Of a DNA stretch of 64,000 nucleotides, positions 15,274 through 22,780 are shown piece by piece; positions within the stretch are counted from its first letter, which is position 1; every line of letters begins with the position of its first letter. A program made the position numbers and the translations under genes. The notes beneath the pieces are model-generated. The model searched no databases, was not told where the DNA came from, and saw only the letters and a program-made list of their open reading frames with translations. The DNA comes from Streptomyces sp. CB01373 (GTDB taxonomy: Bacteria > Actinomycetota > Actinomycetes > Streptomycetales > Streptomycetaceae): positions 208,184 to 272,183 of the forward strand of contig NZ_NNBK01000010.1 of the NCBI RefSeq assembly GCF_002803075.1, in the 5' to 3' direction.

Positions 15274-16764
15274 CTATTGTCCCAGCCGGTTCGCGGTGTG
15301 CACGGCCCGCAGCACGGCCGCCGCCTTGTTGCGGCACTCGGTATCCTCGGCCACCGGGTCGGAGTCGGCGACGATTCCGGCGCCCGCCTGGACGTAGGCG
15401 GTGCCGTCGCGCAGCAGGGCGGTGCGGATGGCGATGGCGGTGTCGGAGTCTCCGGCGAAGTCCAGATAGCCCACGCAGCCGCCGTACAACCCCCGCCGGG
15501 ACGGCTCGAGTTCGTCGATGATCTGCATGGCCCGCGGCTTCGGCGCGCCCGAGAGGGTGCCGGCCGGGAAGCAGGCGGTCAGCACGTCGAAGGCGGTGCG
15601 GCCCGCCGCGACCCGTCCGGTCACGGTGGAGACGATGTGCATGACGTGCGAGTACCGCTCGACGGACATGAAGTCGACGACCTCGACGGAGCCGGGCTCA
15701 CAGACCCGGCCCAGGTCGTTGCGCCCGAGGTCGACGAGCATCAGGTGCTCGGCGCGCTCCTTGGGGTCGGCGAGCAGTTCCTCGGCGAGGGCCTGGTCCT
15801 GCTGCGGGGTGGCGCCGCGCGGCCGGGTGCCGGCGATGGGGTGGACCATGGCCCGCCCGTCCTCGACCTTGACCAGGGCCTCCGGGCTGGATCCGACGAC
15901 GTCGAATCCGTCGAACCGGAACAGGTACATGTACGGCGAGGGGTTGGTGGCCCTGAGCACCCGGTAGACGTCCAGCGCGCTCGCCGTGCACGGCGTCTCG
16001 AAGCGCTGCGAGGGGACGACCTGGAAGGCCTCGCCCGCGCGGATGCGCTCCTTGACGTCATCCACCGCCGCCCGGAAGTCCTCGCCGCCCCACAGCGCGG
16101 TGTACTCGGGCAGTTCGGAGGCCGGCAGCGCGGCGGGCGGCTGGGCGACCGGGCGGGACAGGTCCGCCTCCATGGCGTCCAGGCGGGCCACCGCGTCGGC
16201 GTACGCCTCGTCGACGCCGGTGTCCAGGTCGTTGTGGTTGATCGCGTTGGCGATCAGCAGGACCGTGCCGTCCCAGTGGTCGAGGACCGCGAGATCGGAG
16301 GTGAGCAGCATGGTCAGCTCGGGGAGGCGCAGGTCGTCTCGTTCGCCGGGGCCGATCTTCTCCAGGCGGCGCACGATGTCGTAGCCGAGGTAGCCGACCA
16401 TGCCGCCGGTGAAGGGCGGCAGGCCCAGGTCGTGGGCGAGGTCGCGGGGGGTGTGCAGGGTTTCGACGGTGGTGCGCAGGGCGGCGAGCGGGTCGCCCTC
16501 GGCGGGGACGCCGACCGGCGGGGTGCCGAGCCAGTGGGCCTGGCCGTCGCGCTCGGTGAGGGTGGCGGCGCTGCGGACGCCGACGAAGGAGTATCGGGAC
16601 CAGGATCTACCGTTCTCCGCGGACTCCAGCAGGAAGGTGCCGGGGCGTTCGGCGGCGAGCTTGCGGTAGAGCCCGACCGGGGTGTCGCCGTCGGCGAGGA
16701 GCTTGCGGGTGACCGGGATGACGCGTCGGTCGGTGGCGAGCTTGCGGAACGTCTCGAGGTCCAT
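15274..16764 (-). CDS. trpE: Anthranilate synthase component I
   Basis: Chorismate to anthranilate, the first committed step of tryptophan synthesis, 496 aa. The N-terminal regulatory domain carries the tryptophan-binding LLES motif in GTFLLESAENGRSWSRY, so feedback inhibition is expected. The catalytic domain shows FQVVPSQRFE, NPSPYMYLFRF, GSSPEALVKV, HPIAGTRPRGAT, LVDLGRNDLGRVCEPGSVEV, ACFPAGTLSGAPKPRAMQII and a QAGAGIVADSDP C-terminus. The ATG at 16764 lies 11 bp after hisI, with only a weak AGGG upstream. The glutaminase partner TrpG and TrpD are not in this window. Confidence 0.96.
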   Translation of the reverse strand: MDLETFRKLATDRRVIPVTRKLLADGDTPVGLYRKLAAERPGTFLLESAENGRSWSRYSFVGVRSAATLTERDGQAHWLGTPPVGVPAEGDPLAALRTTVETLHTPRDLAHDLGLPPFTGGMVGYLGYDIVRRLEKIGPGERDDLRLPELTMLLTSDLAVLDHWDGTVLLIANAINHNDLDTGVDEAYADAVARLDAMEADLSRPVAQPPAALPASELPEYTALWGGEDFRAAVDDVKERIRAGEAFQVVPSQRFETPCTASALDVYRVLRATNPSPYMYLFRFDGFDVVGSSPEALVKVEDGRAMVHPIAGTRPRGATPQQDQALAEELLADPKERAEHLMLVDLGRNDLGRVCEPGSVEVVDFMSVERYSHVMHIVSTVTGRVAAGRTAFDVLTACFPAGTLSGAPKPRAMQIIDELEPSRRGLYGGCVGYLDFAGDSDTAIAIRTALLRDGTAYVQAGAGIVADSDPVAEDTECRNKAAAVLRAVHTANRLGQ

Positions 16765-16775
16765 GGCGGCTGACC

Positions 16776-17204
16776 CTACTGACCTTCGGTGCCCGCGCCG
16801 GAACCGGCGTCCTTCAGCAGGACGTCGGCGTCGAAGCAGGTGCGGTCGCCGGTGTGGCAGGCGGCGCCCACCTGGTCGACCTTGACCAGCACGGTGTCGG
16901 CGTCGCAGTCCAGGGCGACGGACTTGACGTGCTGCACGTGTCCGGAGGTGTCTCCCTTGACCCAGTACTCCCCGCGGCTGCGCGACCAGTAGGTGCAGCG
17001 GCCGGTGGTCAGCGTGCGGTGCAGCGCCTCGTCGTCCATCCAGCCGAGCATCAGTACCTCGCCGGTGTCGTACTGCTGGGCGATGGCGGGCAGGAGCCCG
17101 TCGGCGCTGCGCTTGAGGCGGCGGGCGATCTCCTGATCGAGGCTGCTGGATGGACCACCGTGGTGACGGGCGGGAGTGCCGGGCGTGCTGCTCATGGGTG
17201 CCAT
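16776..17204 (-). CDS. hisI: Phosphoribosyl-AMP cyclohydrolase
   Basis: Opens the adenine ring of phosphoribosyl-AMP in histidine synthesis. The 142-aa protein has the full signature: VLMLGWMDDEALHRTLTTG, CTYWSRSRGEYWVKGDTSG, the metal-binding ALDCDADTVLVKVDQVG and the zinc ligands ACHTGDRTCF. There is no fused HisE domain, so the ATP pyrophosphatase is encoded elsewhere. Starts at 17204 or 17195 (MSSTPGT) are both possible and neither has a clear Shine-Dalgarno sequence. It is separated from the main his operon by about 2 kb and is transcribed with trpE 11 bp downstream, physically linking histidine and tryptophan synthesis. Confidence 0.94.
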   Translation of the reverse strand: MAPMSSTPGTPARHHGGPSSSLDQEIARRLKRSADGLLPAIAQQYDTGEVLMLGWMDDEALHRTLTTGRCTYWSRSRGEYWVKGDTSGHVQHVKSVALDCDADTVLVKVDQVGAACHTGDRTCFDADVLLKDAGSGAGTEGQ

Positions 17205-17359
17205 TGTGCCGCGCGGGACCGCGGGCCGGGGCCGCGTTCCAGTGGGTGGGCGCCCCGGTACGAGGGGGTGCCGCGGGGCGCCTGCGGGGGGTGCCTCGTC
17301 GGTGTGGCGCGGCCGGTCGACGGGTGGGCGGACGCGCTACGTGGTCGTAGGCTGACCAC

Positions 17360-17995
17360 ATGTCGACCTTTGCCAAGCGTGAACGGCTCCTTCTCGCCGA
17401 CCTCTTGGAGACCGCCGGTCCTGAGGCGCCGACCCTCTGCGAGGGGTGGCTCACCCGTGATCTGGCGGCGCACGTGGTGGTGCGCGAGCGGCGTCCAGAC
17501 GCGGCCGGCGGCGTGCTGATCAAGCCGCTGGCGCCGCGCCTCCAGAAGGTGCTGGAGGAGTACGCGGCCAAGCCGTACGAGGAGCTGATCCAGCTGATCC
17601 GTACCGGACCGCCGCGCTTCTCACCCTTCCAGCTCAAGCAGCTCGACGAGGCGGCCAACACCGTCGAGTTCTACGTCCACACCGAGGACGTGCGCCGCGC
17701 CCAGCCCGACTGGTCGCCGCGCGAGCTTGACCCGGTCTTCCAGGAGACCCTGTGGTCCCGGCTGGAGCGCACCGCCCGGCTGCTGGGCCGGGGCATCCCC
17801 ACCGGTCTGGTCCTGCGCCGCCCCGACGGCCGCACGGCCGTCGCGCACCGGGGCACGCCGGTGGTGACGGTGACGGGCGAGCCGTCGGAGCTGCTGCTGT
17901 TCGCGTTCGGCCGGCAGAACGCGGCCCGGGTCGAGAAGGCCGGCGACCAGGACGCGATCGCGAAGCTGACGGAGACCAAGCAGCTCGGGCTCTGA
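17360..17995 (+). CDS. TIGR03085 family metal-binding (DinB/MDMPI-like) protein
   Basis: A 211-aa soluble protein of the TIGR03085 family, related to mycothiol-dependent maleylpyruvate isomerase and DinB-like four-helix bundles. The N-terminal helix (KRERLLLADLLETAGPEAPT) and LCEGWLTRDLAAHVVVRERR carry the conserved W-x-x-x-D-L-x-x-H, where His is a metal ligand. NTVEFYVHTEDVRRAQPDW supplies the second conserved His/Glu region. The C-terminal part (VTVTGEPSELLLFAFGR) is the SCP2-like small domain. It may be a mycothiol- or metal-dependent transferase; substrate unknown. The ATG at 17360 has only a weak GTAGG upstream. Monocistronic; its stop codon lies inside the convergent terminator stem. 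Confidence 0.78.
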   Translation: MSTFAKRERLLLADLLETAGPEAPTLCEGWLTRDLAAHVVVRERRPDAAGGVLIKPLAPRLQKVLEEYAAKPYEELIQLIRTGPPRFSPFQLKQLDEAANTVEFYVHTEDVRRAQPDWSPRELDPVFQETLWSRLERTARLLGRGIPTGLVLRRPDGRTAVAHRGTPVVTVTGEPSELLLFAFGRQNAARVEKAGDQDAIAKLTETKQLGL

Positions 17996-18020
17996 ACCCC
18001 GCCGCTCCGGCGGGGTTCAG
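17992..18020. terminator. Convergent terminator containing both stop codons
   Basis: Perfect 13-bp stem (CTGAACCCCGCCG and its complement) with a CTC loop. The left arm includes the TGA of the TIGR03085 gene (17993-17995) and the right arm includes the complement of the MFS gene stop (18017-18019). One hairpin therefore terminates both convergent genes with no spacer. Confidence 0.85.
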
Positions 18021-19273
18021 TGCGGCAGTTCGGCGCGGCGCAGGGCGGGGGCGGCCAGGGCGACGACCCCGCCCAGGGCGCACACCGCCGCGCTGGCGAC
18101 GAACACCGGGCCGGTCCCCCAGGCCCCGATCGCGGCGGCCGACAGCGGCATGCCGAGCGGGGCGAGACCCAGGCTGGCCAGACCGGCGACGGCGGTGACG
18201 CGTCCGAGGTAGGCGGGTTCGGACTGGGTCTGCAGCAGCGCGCCGCACAGGGCGCCGCTGAGCCCGGTGAGGAGGCCGACGAGCACGGCCACCCCGGCGG
18301 CGCCGAGGACGTTCGGTACGTAAGCGAGGGCGCCCACGGCCGCGGAGCCGACGAAGATCGAGCAGCCGGCCAGGCTCCCCGCACGGGGCAGCCGTCCCCG
18401 GACGGTGAGCAGCAGGGAGACGGCGCCGGCCCCGATACTGAACCCGGCCAGCACCCAGCCCATGCCGGAGGCGCCCCAGCCGCGCTGGTCCGCCAGCAGG
18501 GCCAGGCCCACGTTGAGCGGGCCGACGAAGCCGAGGTCGCCCAAGGCGATGGCCAGCATCAACGGGGCGAGGACGCGGTGGTGGCGGATGTACCGAAGGC
18601 CGCCCACCAGGTCCCGCCAGGCGGTGGAGTCGCCGGCGCCTGCGGTGTCGTCCGGCGGCAGGTCCCTCATCCGCACGGAGACCAGCAGCGGCACGGACAC
18701 GGCGATCAGCAGTCCGGCGAACCCGAACGCCGCGGCGGCGCCCCCGAGGGCGACGCCGAGACCGCCGAGCGGGGCGCCGACGACGCTCGCGAAGCGGATC
18801 GCCAGCCCGCGCATGCCCTGCACGCGCGCGAGCTGGCCCCGGCTCGTCAGGCGCGCGGGCAGGGCGCCCACGGCGGGCATGAACACGGCGTCCACGGCGC
18901 CGAAGACCAGGGCGAGCACGGCCAGCGGCCACAGGCCGGGACCGGCGAGCCACAGCAGCGCCGCCACGCCGAGCACGGAGGCGCACCGCACGACGTCGCT
19001 GCCGATGACGACCCTGCGCGGCCCGAGCCGGTCGGCGATCACTCCCCCGCCCAGCATCAAAAGGGCCCTGGGCAGCGCGCTGACCGCCATCACCACTCCG
19101 GCCTGCGCGGGCGACCCGGCTTGGACCGCCGCCCAGGACAGGGCGAGGTAGTAGACGTTGTCGCCCACCATCGAGGCGGTGTAGGCACCGAGCCACCGCA
19201 GGACGTTGCCGTCACGGTGGGCGGGACGCTCGACGGCGAGTGCCTCTGCGGATGCCGCGGAGACGGTGGTCAC
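18017..19273 (-). CDS. MFS transporter (multidrug efflux-like)
   Basis: Major facilitator superfamily protein, 418 aa, with about 11-12 hydrophobic segments. The loop between helices 2 and 3 reads GGGVIADRLGPRRVVIGSD, the MFS motif A (GxxxDRxGrR). The central loop (VSVRMRDLPPDDTAGAGDST) divides two six-helix halves. The overall look is that of the DHA3-like/enterobactin exporter group of actinobacterial efflux pumps; the substrate cannot be told. The GTG at 19273 (TTVSAASAEAL) with AGAGAGG upstream was preferred to the longer frame, which reaches 43 codons further through the hisF terminator. It is separated from hisF upstream by that terminator. Confidence 0.85.
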   Translation of the reverse strand: MTTVSAASAEALAVERPAHRDGNVLRWLGAYTASMVGDNVYYLALSWAAVQAGSPAQAGVVMAVSALPRALLMLGGGVIADRLGPRRVVIGSDVVRCASVLGVAALLWLAGPGLWPLAVLALVFGAVDAVFMPAVGALPARLTSRGQLARVQGMRGLAIRFASVVGAPLGGLGVALGGAAAAFGFAGLLIAVSVPLLVSVRMRDLPPDDTAGAGDSTAWRDLVGGLRYIRHHRVLAPLMLAIALGDLGFVGPLNVGLALLADQRGWGASGMGWVLAGFSIGAGAVSLLLTVRGRLPRAGSLAGCSIFVGSAAVGALAYVPNVLGAAGVAVLVGLLTGLSGALCGALLQTQSEPAYLGRVTAVAGLASLGLAPLGMPLSAAAIGAWGTGPVFVASAAVCALGGVVALAAPALRRAELPH

Positions 19274-19328
19274 GTGGGTGGCCTCTCTCAGACGCGGAAC
19301 GGGAATCCGTACAGGTGCAACCTGCGAG

Positions 19329-19358
19329 AAGGCCCCGGCCGGAACCGGCCGGGGCCTT
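19329..19358 (-). terminator. Terminator of the his operon
   Basis: Perfect 14-bp stem (AAGGCCCCGGCCGG and its complement) with a 2-nt loop, 9 bp after the hisF stop. On the minus strand it ends the his operon before the MFS gene. Confidence 0.8.
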
Positions 19359-19367
19359 GCCTCGCGC

Positions 19368-20123
19368 CTACCTGACGGGGTGGCCCGCTCCGCGCAGGGC
19401 ATCCTTGACCTGGCCGATGCGCAGGTCGCCGAAGTGGAAGACCGAGGCGGCCAGGACCGCGTCCGCGCCCGCCGTGACGGCCGGGGCGAAGTCGGCGAGC
19501 CGGCCGGCGCCGCCCGAGGCGATCACCGGTACCGTCACGTGCTTGCGGACGGCCGCGATCATCTCCAGGTCGTAGCCGTCCTTCGTGCCGTCCGCGTCCA
19601 TCGAGTTGAGCAGGATCTCGCCCGCGCCCAGCTCCGCCGCCCGGTGCGCCCACTCCACCGCGTCGATGCCGGTGCCCCGGCGGCCGCCGTGGGTGGTCAC
19701 CTCGAAGCTCCCGGAGGGGGTGCGGCGGGCGTCCACCGACAGGACCAGCACCTGACGGCCGAAGCGCTCGGCGATCTCCCGGATGAGGTCCGGGCGGGCG
19801 ATCGCGGCCGTGTTGACGCCCACCTTGTCCGCGCCCGCCCGCAGCAGTTTGTCCACGTCCTCGGTGGTGCGGACGCCGCCTCCCACCGTCAGCGGGATGA
19901 ACACCTGCTCGGCGGTGCGGCGCACCACGTCGTACGTCGTCTCCCGGTCGCCCGAGGACGCGGTGATGTCCAGGAACGTCAACTCGTCGGCGCCCTCGGC
20001 GTCGTACACCTTGGCCATCTCGACGGGGTCGCCGGCGTCGCGCAGGTTCTGGAAGTTGACGCCCTTGACCACCCGGCCGCCGTCCACGTCCAGGCAGGGG
20101 ATGACTCGGACCGCCAGGGTCAT
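19368..20123 (-). CDS. hisF: Imidazole glycerol phosphate synthase, cyclase subunit
   Basis: Uses ammonia from HisH to convert PRFAR to imidazole glycerol phosphate and AICAR. TIM barrel of 251 aa with the first catalytic Asp in VIPCLDVDGGRVVKGVNF, the second in LLNSMDADGTKDGYD, and phosphate loops IPLTVGGGVRTTEDV and VIASGGAGRLADF. The ATG at 20123 overlaps the ridA-like stop by 4 nt. It is the last gene of the operon and pairs with hisH at 21251-21901. Confidence 0.97.
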   Translation of the reverse strand: MTLAVRVIPCLDVDGGRVVKGVNFQNLRDAGDPVEMAKVYDAEGADELTFLDITASSGDRETTYDVVRRTAEQVFIPLTVGGGVRTTEDVDKLLRAGADKVGVNTAAIARPDLIREIAERFGRQVLVLSVDARRTPSGSFEVTTHGGRRGTGIDAVEWAHRAAELGAGEILLNSMDADGTKDGYDLEMIAAVRKHVTVPVIASGGAGRLADFAPAVTAGADAVLAASVFHFGDLRIGQVKDALRGAGHPVR

Positions 20124-20524
20124 GAATCCACGGCTCCTCTGTATGCCTCTAGCTCGATCTCGACCAGGATGCGCGGATCCACGAAGCCCTCGACCACCAG
20201 CAGGGTCGAGACCGGACGCACCGAGTCGAACAGTTCCTTGTGGGCCCTGCCCACCTCGTCCACGTCCCGCAGATGGGTCAGGTACATCCGGGTGCGGACC
20301 ACCGCGTCCGGGCCCAGCCCGAACTCGGTGATCGCTTCCAGCGCGCTGGTGAACGCGATCTTCGCCTGCTCGTACGGATCGCCCTCCCCGTACAGCACGG
20401 GGCCCTTGAAGGCCGTCGTGCCGGCCACCAGGACCCGGTCACCCGCCGCGACGGCGCGCGCGTAACCGAACGTCTCTTCCCAAAGGCTTCCGCTCTGCAC
20501 GCGCCGTACGGCTTCCGACGTCAT
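20120..20524 (-). CDS. RidA/YjgF family protein within the his operon
   Basis: A 134-aa trimeric-type RidA/YER057c/UK114 family protein. Canonical RidA hydrolyses reactive enamine/imine intermediates. Family features are SGSLWEETFGYARAVAAGDR, VLVAGTTAF, YEQAKIAFTSALEAITEFG, RTRMYLTHLRDVDEVGRAH and the C-terminal PRILVEIELEAYRG. The segment where archetypal RidA has the catalytic Arg (PxRST) reads RPVSTLLVV, so the key Arg seems absent and imine deaminase activity is doubtful. It is coupled by ATGA overlaps to priA upstream and hisF downstream, implying a role tied to histidine synthesis. That role is not established. Confidence 0.88.
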   Translation of the reverse strand: MTSEAVRRVQSGSLWEETFGYARAVAAGDRVLVAGTTAFKGPVLYGEGDPYEQAKIAFTSALEAITEFGLGPDAVVRTRMYLTHLRDVDEVGRAHKELFDSVRPVSTLLVVEGFVDPRILVEIELEAYRGAVDS

Positions 20525-21246
20525 GACGCCACTGCCTCCAAGGCCTCTTCCAGGGTGAACGCCTTCGCATACAGGGCCTTCCCGACAATGGCACCCTCGA
20601 CACCGAGCGGCACGAGGCCGGCCAGCGCCCGCAGGTCGTCGAGCGAGGAGACGCCGCCCGACGCCACCACCGGGCGGTCGGTGGCCGCGCAGACGTTCTT
20701 CAGCAGCTCCAGGTTGGGGCCCTGGAGGGTGCCGTCCTTGGCGATGTCGGTGACGACGTAGCGCGCGCAGCCCTCCTTGTCGAGGCGCTCCAGCGTCTCG
20801 TACAGGTCGCCGCCGTCGCGGGTCCAGCCGCGGCCGCGCAGCGTGGTGCCCCGCACGTCCAGGCCGACCGCGATCCGGTCGCCGTACTGGCCGATGACCT
20901 TGGCGACCCACTCGGGGGACTCCAGGGCGGCGGTGCCCAGGTTCACGCGGGTGCAGCCGGTGGCCAGGGCGGCGGCGAGGGTGTCGTCGTCGCGGATGCC
21001 GCCGGACAGCTCCACCTTGATGTCCATGGCGCGGGCGACCTCGGAGATCAGCTCGCGGTTGTCGCCGGTGCCGAACGCGGCGTCCAGGTCCACCAGGTGC
21101 AGCCACTCGGCGCCCGCGCGCTGCCAGGTCAGGGCGGCCTCCAGCGGGGAGCCGTAGGAGGTCTCCGTGCCGGACTCGCCGTGCACGAGGCGCACGGCCT
21201 GGCCGTCGCGGACGTCGACGGCGGGGAGGAGTTCGAGCTTGGCCAT
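20521..21246 (-). CDS. priA: Bifunctional HisA/TrpF isomerase (PriA)
   Basis: Phosphoribosyl isomerase A, 241 aa. In Streptomyces and mycobacteria this HisA homolog also performs the TrpF reaction (PRA isomerase). The catalytic aspartates are in LLPAVDVRDGQAVRLVHGE and VVTDIAKDGTLQGPN. Phosphate loops are VELSGGIRDDDTLAAAL and VVASGGVSSLDDLRAL. The DVRGTTLRGRGWTRDGGDL loop holds Arg residues of the kind used for dual substrate binding. No separate trpF is visible beside the trp genes, consistent with dual function. It starts 4 bp after the hisH stop and is coupled to ridA. Confidence 0.94.
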   Translation of the reverse strand: MAKLELLPAVDVRDGQAVRLVHGESGTETSYGSPLEAALTWQRAGAEWLHLVDLDAAFGTGDNRELISEVARAMDIKVELSGGIRDDDTLAAALATGCTRVNLGTAALESPEWVAKVIGQYGDRIAVGLDVRGTTLRGRGWTRDGGDLYETLERLDKEGCARYVVTDIAKDGTLQGPNLELLKNVCAATDRPVVASGGVSSLDDLRALAGLVPLGVEGAIVGKALYAKAFTLEEALEAVAS

Positions 21247-21250
21247 GTCT

Positions 21251-21901
21251 CTACAGGGTTCCGATCCAGTTGGTGAGCAGCTGCGCTCCGGCGTCGCCGG
21301 ACTTCTCGGGGTGGAACTGGGTGGCCCACAGTGCGGCGTTCTCCACGGCGGCCACGAAGGGCTTGCCGTGCGTCGCCCAGGTCACCCTGGGGGCGCGCAG
21401 CGCCGGGTTGTGGGTCTCCAGCTGCCAGTCGTGGACGGCGTAGGAGTGCACGAAGTAGAAGCGGGCGTCCTCGTCCAGGCCGGCGAACAGCTCCGAGCCG
21501 GCCGGCGCCTGCACGGTGTTCCAGCCCATGTGGGGCACGACGTCCGCCTGAAGCGGCTCGACCGTGCCGGGCCACTCGTCCAGGCCCTCGGCCTCCACCC
21601 CGTGCTCGATGCCGCGCGCGAAGAGGACCTGCATGCCGACGCAGACGCCCATGACCGGGCGCCCGCCGGACAGCCGGCGGTCGATGATCCAGTCGCCGCG
21701 CACGTCCTTGAGTCCGCGCATGCAGGCGGCGAAGGCGCCCACGCCGGGCACCAGCAGACCGTCGGCGTTCATCGCCGCGTCGTAGTCGCGGGTGATCTCG
21801 ACGTCGGCTCCCGCGCGGGCGAGGGCCCGCTCGGCCGAACGGACGTTGCCGAAGCCGTAGTCGAGGACCACCACCTTTTTCGTACCGGTGCTCAACTCCA
21901 C
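21251..21901 (-). CDS. hisH: Imidazole glycerol phosphate synthase, glutaminase subunit
   Basis: Class I glutamine amidotransferase producing ammonia for HisF. The triad Cys is in PVMGVCVGMQVLFARG, and His/Glu are in WATQFHPEKSGDAGAQLL. The N-terminus VVVLDYGFGNVRSAERAL and the oxyanion-strand region GLLVPGVGAFAACM are typical. I chose the GTG at 21901 (MELSTGTKK), which leaves a 10-nt overlap with the small upstream gene; a GTG at 21934 would add 11 residues. A TTG at 21895 preceded by GGAG is also possible. The protein is 216 aa with this start, the usual size. Confidence 0.94.
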   Translation of the reverse strand: MELSTGTKKVVVLDYGFGNVRSAERALARAGADVEITRDYDAAMNADGLLVPGVGAFAACMRGLKDVRGDWIIDRRLSGGRPVMGVCVGMQVLFARGIEHGVEAEGLDEWPGTVEPLQADVVPHMGWNTVQAPAGSELFAGLDEDARFYFVHSYAVHDWQLETHNPALRAPRVTWATHGKPFVAAVENAALWATQFHPEKSGDAGAQLLTNWIGTL

Positions 21902-22056
21902 ACCCCCAGCCGCATCACGCCCGCGACGAGGCACATCGCCGCGCCGATGGACAGCAGCACGATGAGGCTCTTCGGCATCTGCTGCTTGACGAAGGAGATG
22001 ATGCCGCCGAGCAGGAACAGCCCGACAACGATCAGCAGGGTCGACAGGCCGGTCAC
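21892..22056 (-). CDS. Small two-helix membrane protein between hisB and hisH
   Basis: A 54-aa ORF with strong coding features. GTG at 22056 has GGAGGGG 4-5 bp upstream. The product is almost entirely two hydrophobic helices, LSTLLIVVGLFLLGGIISFV and SLIVLLSIGAAMCLVAGVM, joined by KQQMPK. It overlaps hisH by 10 nt and, at its start, overlaps a small upstream ORF by GTGA. I recognise it only as a conserved-type small membrane protein of Streptomyces his operons; function unknown. It could anchor or stabilise a his enzyme complex, which is speculation. Confidence 0.72.
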   Translation of the reverse strand: MTGLSTLLIVVGLFLLGGIISFVKQQMPKSLIVLLSIGAAMCLVAGVMRLGVWS

Positions 22057-22181
22057 AGTGCCCCTCCGTTCGCTTCTCCGCCCGCGCGGCGCAGAGGCGC
22101 GGGCGTCTCCCCCAGTGCCTTGACGGCCTGGGAGGTGCCCCCAGTCGTCTGCGGCCCGGCGGCCGCGCGTGCGTCGCTCAC
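22053..22181 (-). CDS. Putative 42-aa coupling ORF between hisB and the small membrane protein
   Basis: A GTG at 22181 overlaps the hisB stop by exactly 4 nt (GTGA), and its TGA (22053-22055) overlaps the next GTG by 4 nt. It encodes 42 aa, hydrophilic and low in complexity (SDARAAAGPQTTGG, then SQAVKALGETPAPLRRAGGE). Its centre is made of an imperfect palindromic stretch (CTCCCCCAG...CTGGGAG) that looks like a Streptomyces intergenic repeat. It has no recognisable domain. It may serve only to carry ribosomes through the gap; it may also not be expressed as a stable protein. Confidence 0.4.
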   Translation of the reverse strand: MSDARAAAGPQTTGGTSQAVKALGETPAPLRRAGGEANGGAL

Positions 22182-22780
22182 AGCGCGCCCTTCGTGGAGG
22201 GGATGATGCCGGCCGCGCGCGTGTCGCGCTCGGACGCGTACCGCAGCGCCCGGGCCAGGGCCTTGAACTGGCACTCCACGATGTGGTGCGCGTTGCGCCC
22301 GTAGGGCACGTGCACGTGCAGCGCGATCTGCGCCTGGGCGACGAAGGACTCCAGGATGTGGCGGGTCATCGTGGTGTCGTACTCGCCGATCATCGGCGCC
22401 ATGTTCTCGGGCTCGGTGTGCACGAGGTACGGGCGGCCGGACAGGTCGACGGTGACCTGGGCGAGCGACTCGTCCAGCGGGACCGTGCAGTTGCCGAAGC
22501 GGTAGATGCCCACCTTGTCGCCGAGCGCCTGCTTGAAGGCGGCGCCCAGCGCGAGGGCGGTGTCCTCGATGGTGTGGTGGGAGTCGATGTGCAGATCGCC
22601 GTCGGTCTTCACGGTCAGGTCGAACAGACCGTGCCGGCCGAGCTGGTCGAGCATGTGGTCGTAGAAGCCGACGCCGGTGGCGATGTCGGTCCTGCCGGTG
22701 CCGTCGAGGCCGATCTCGACCAGGACCGAGGTCTCCTTGGTGGTGCGCTCGACCCTGCCGACGCGTCCCTCGCGAGTCAT
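22178..22780 (-). CDS. hisB: Imidazoleglycerol-phosphate dehydratase
   Basis: Dehydrates imidazole glycerol phosphate to imidazole acetol phosphate. 200 aa, monofunctional, without the phosphatase domain of enterobacterial HisB. The two Mn-binding motifs are LHIDSHHTIEDTALALG and NAHHIVECQFKALARALR; also GVGFYDHMLDQLGRHGLFDL and PLDESLAQVTVDLSGRPYL. The ATG at 22780 overlaps the hisC stop (ATGA). The open frame extends 30 codons upstream inside hisC and is not expected to be used. Confidence 0.97.
   Translation of the reverse strand: MTREGRVGRVERTTKETSVLVEIGLDGTGRTDIATGVGFYDHMLDQLGRHGLFDLTVKTDGDLHIDSHHTIEDTALALGAAFKQALGDKVGIYRFGNCTVPLDESLAQVTVDLSGRPYLVHTEPENMAPMIGEYDTTMTRHILESFVAQAQIALHVHVPYGRNAHHIVECQFKALARALRYASERDTRAAGIIPSTKGAL

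Noticed and set aside
22110..22143. CTCCCCCAG...CTGGGAG stretch as an operon-internal terminator after hisB
   Set aside because: The stem is short and interrupted, and downstream his genes are essential to the operon; treated instead as a repeat-like part of the coupling ORF.
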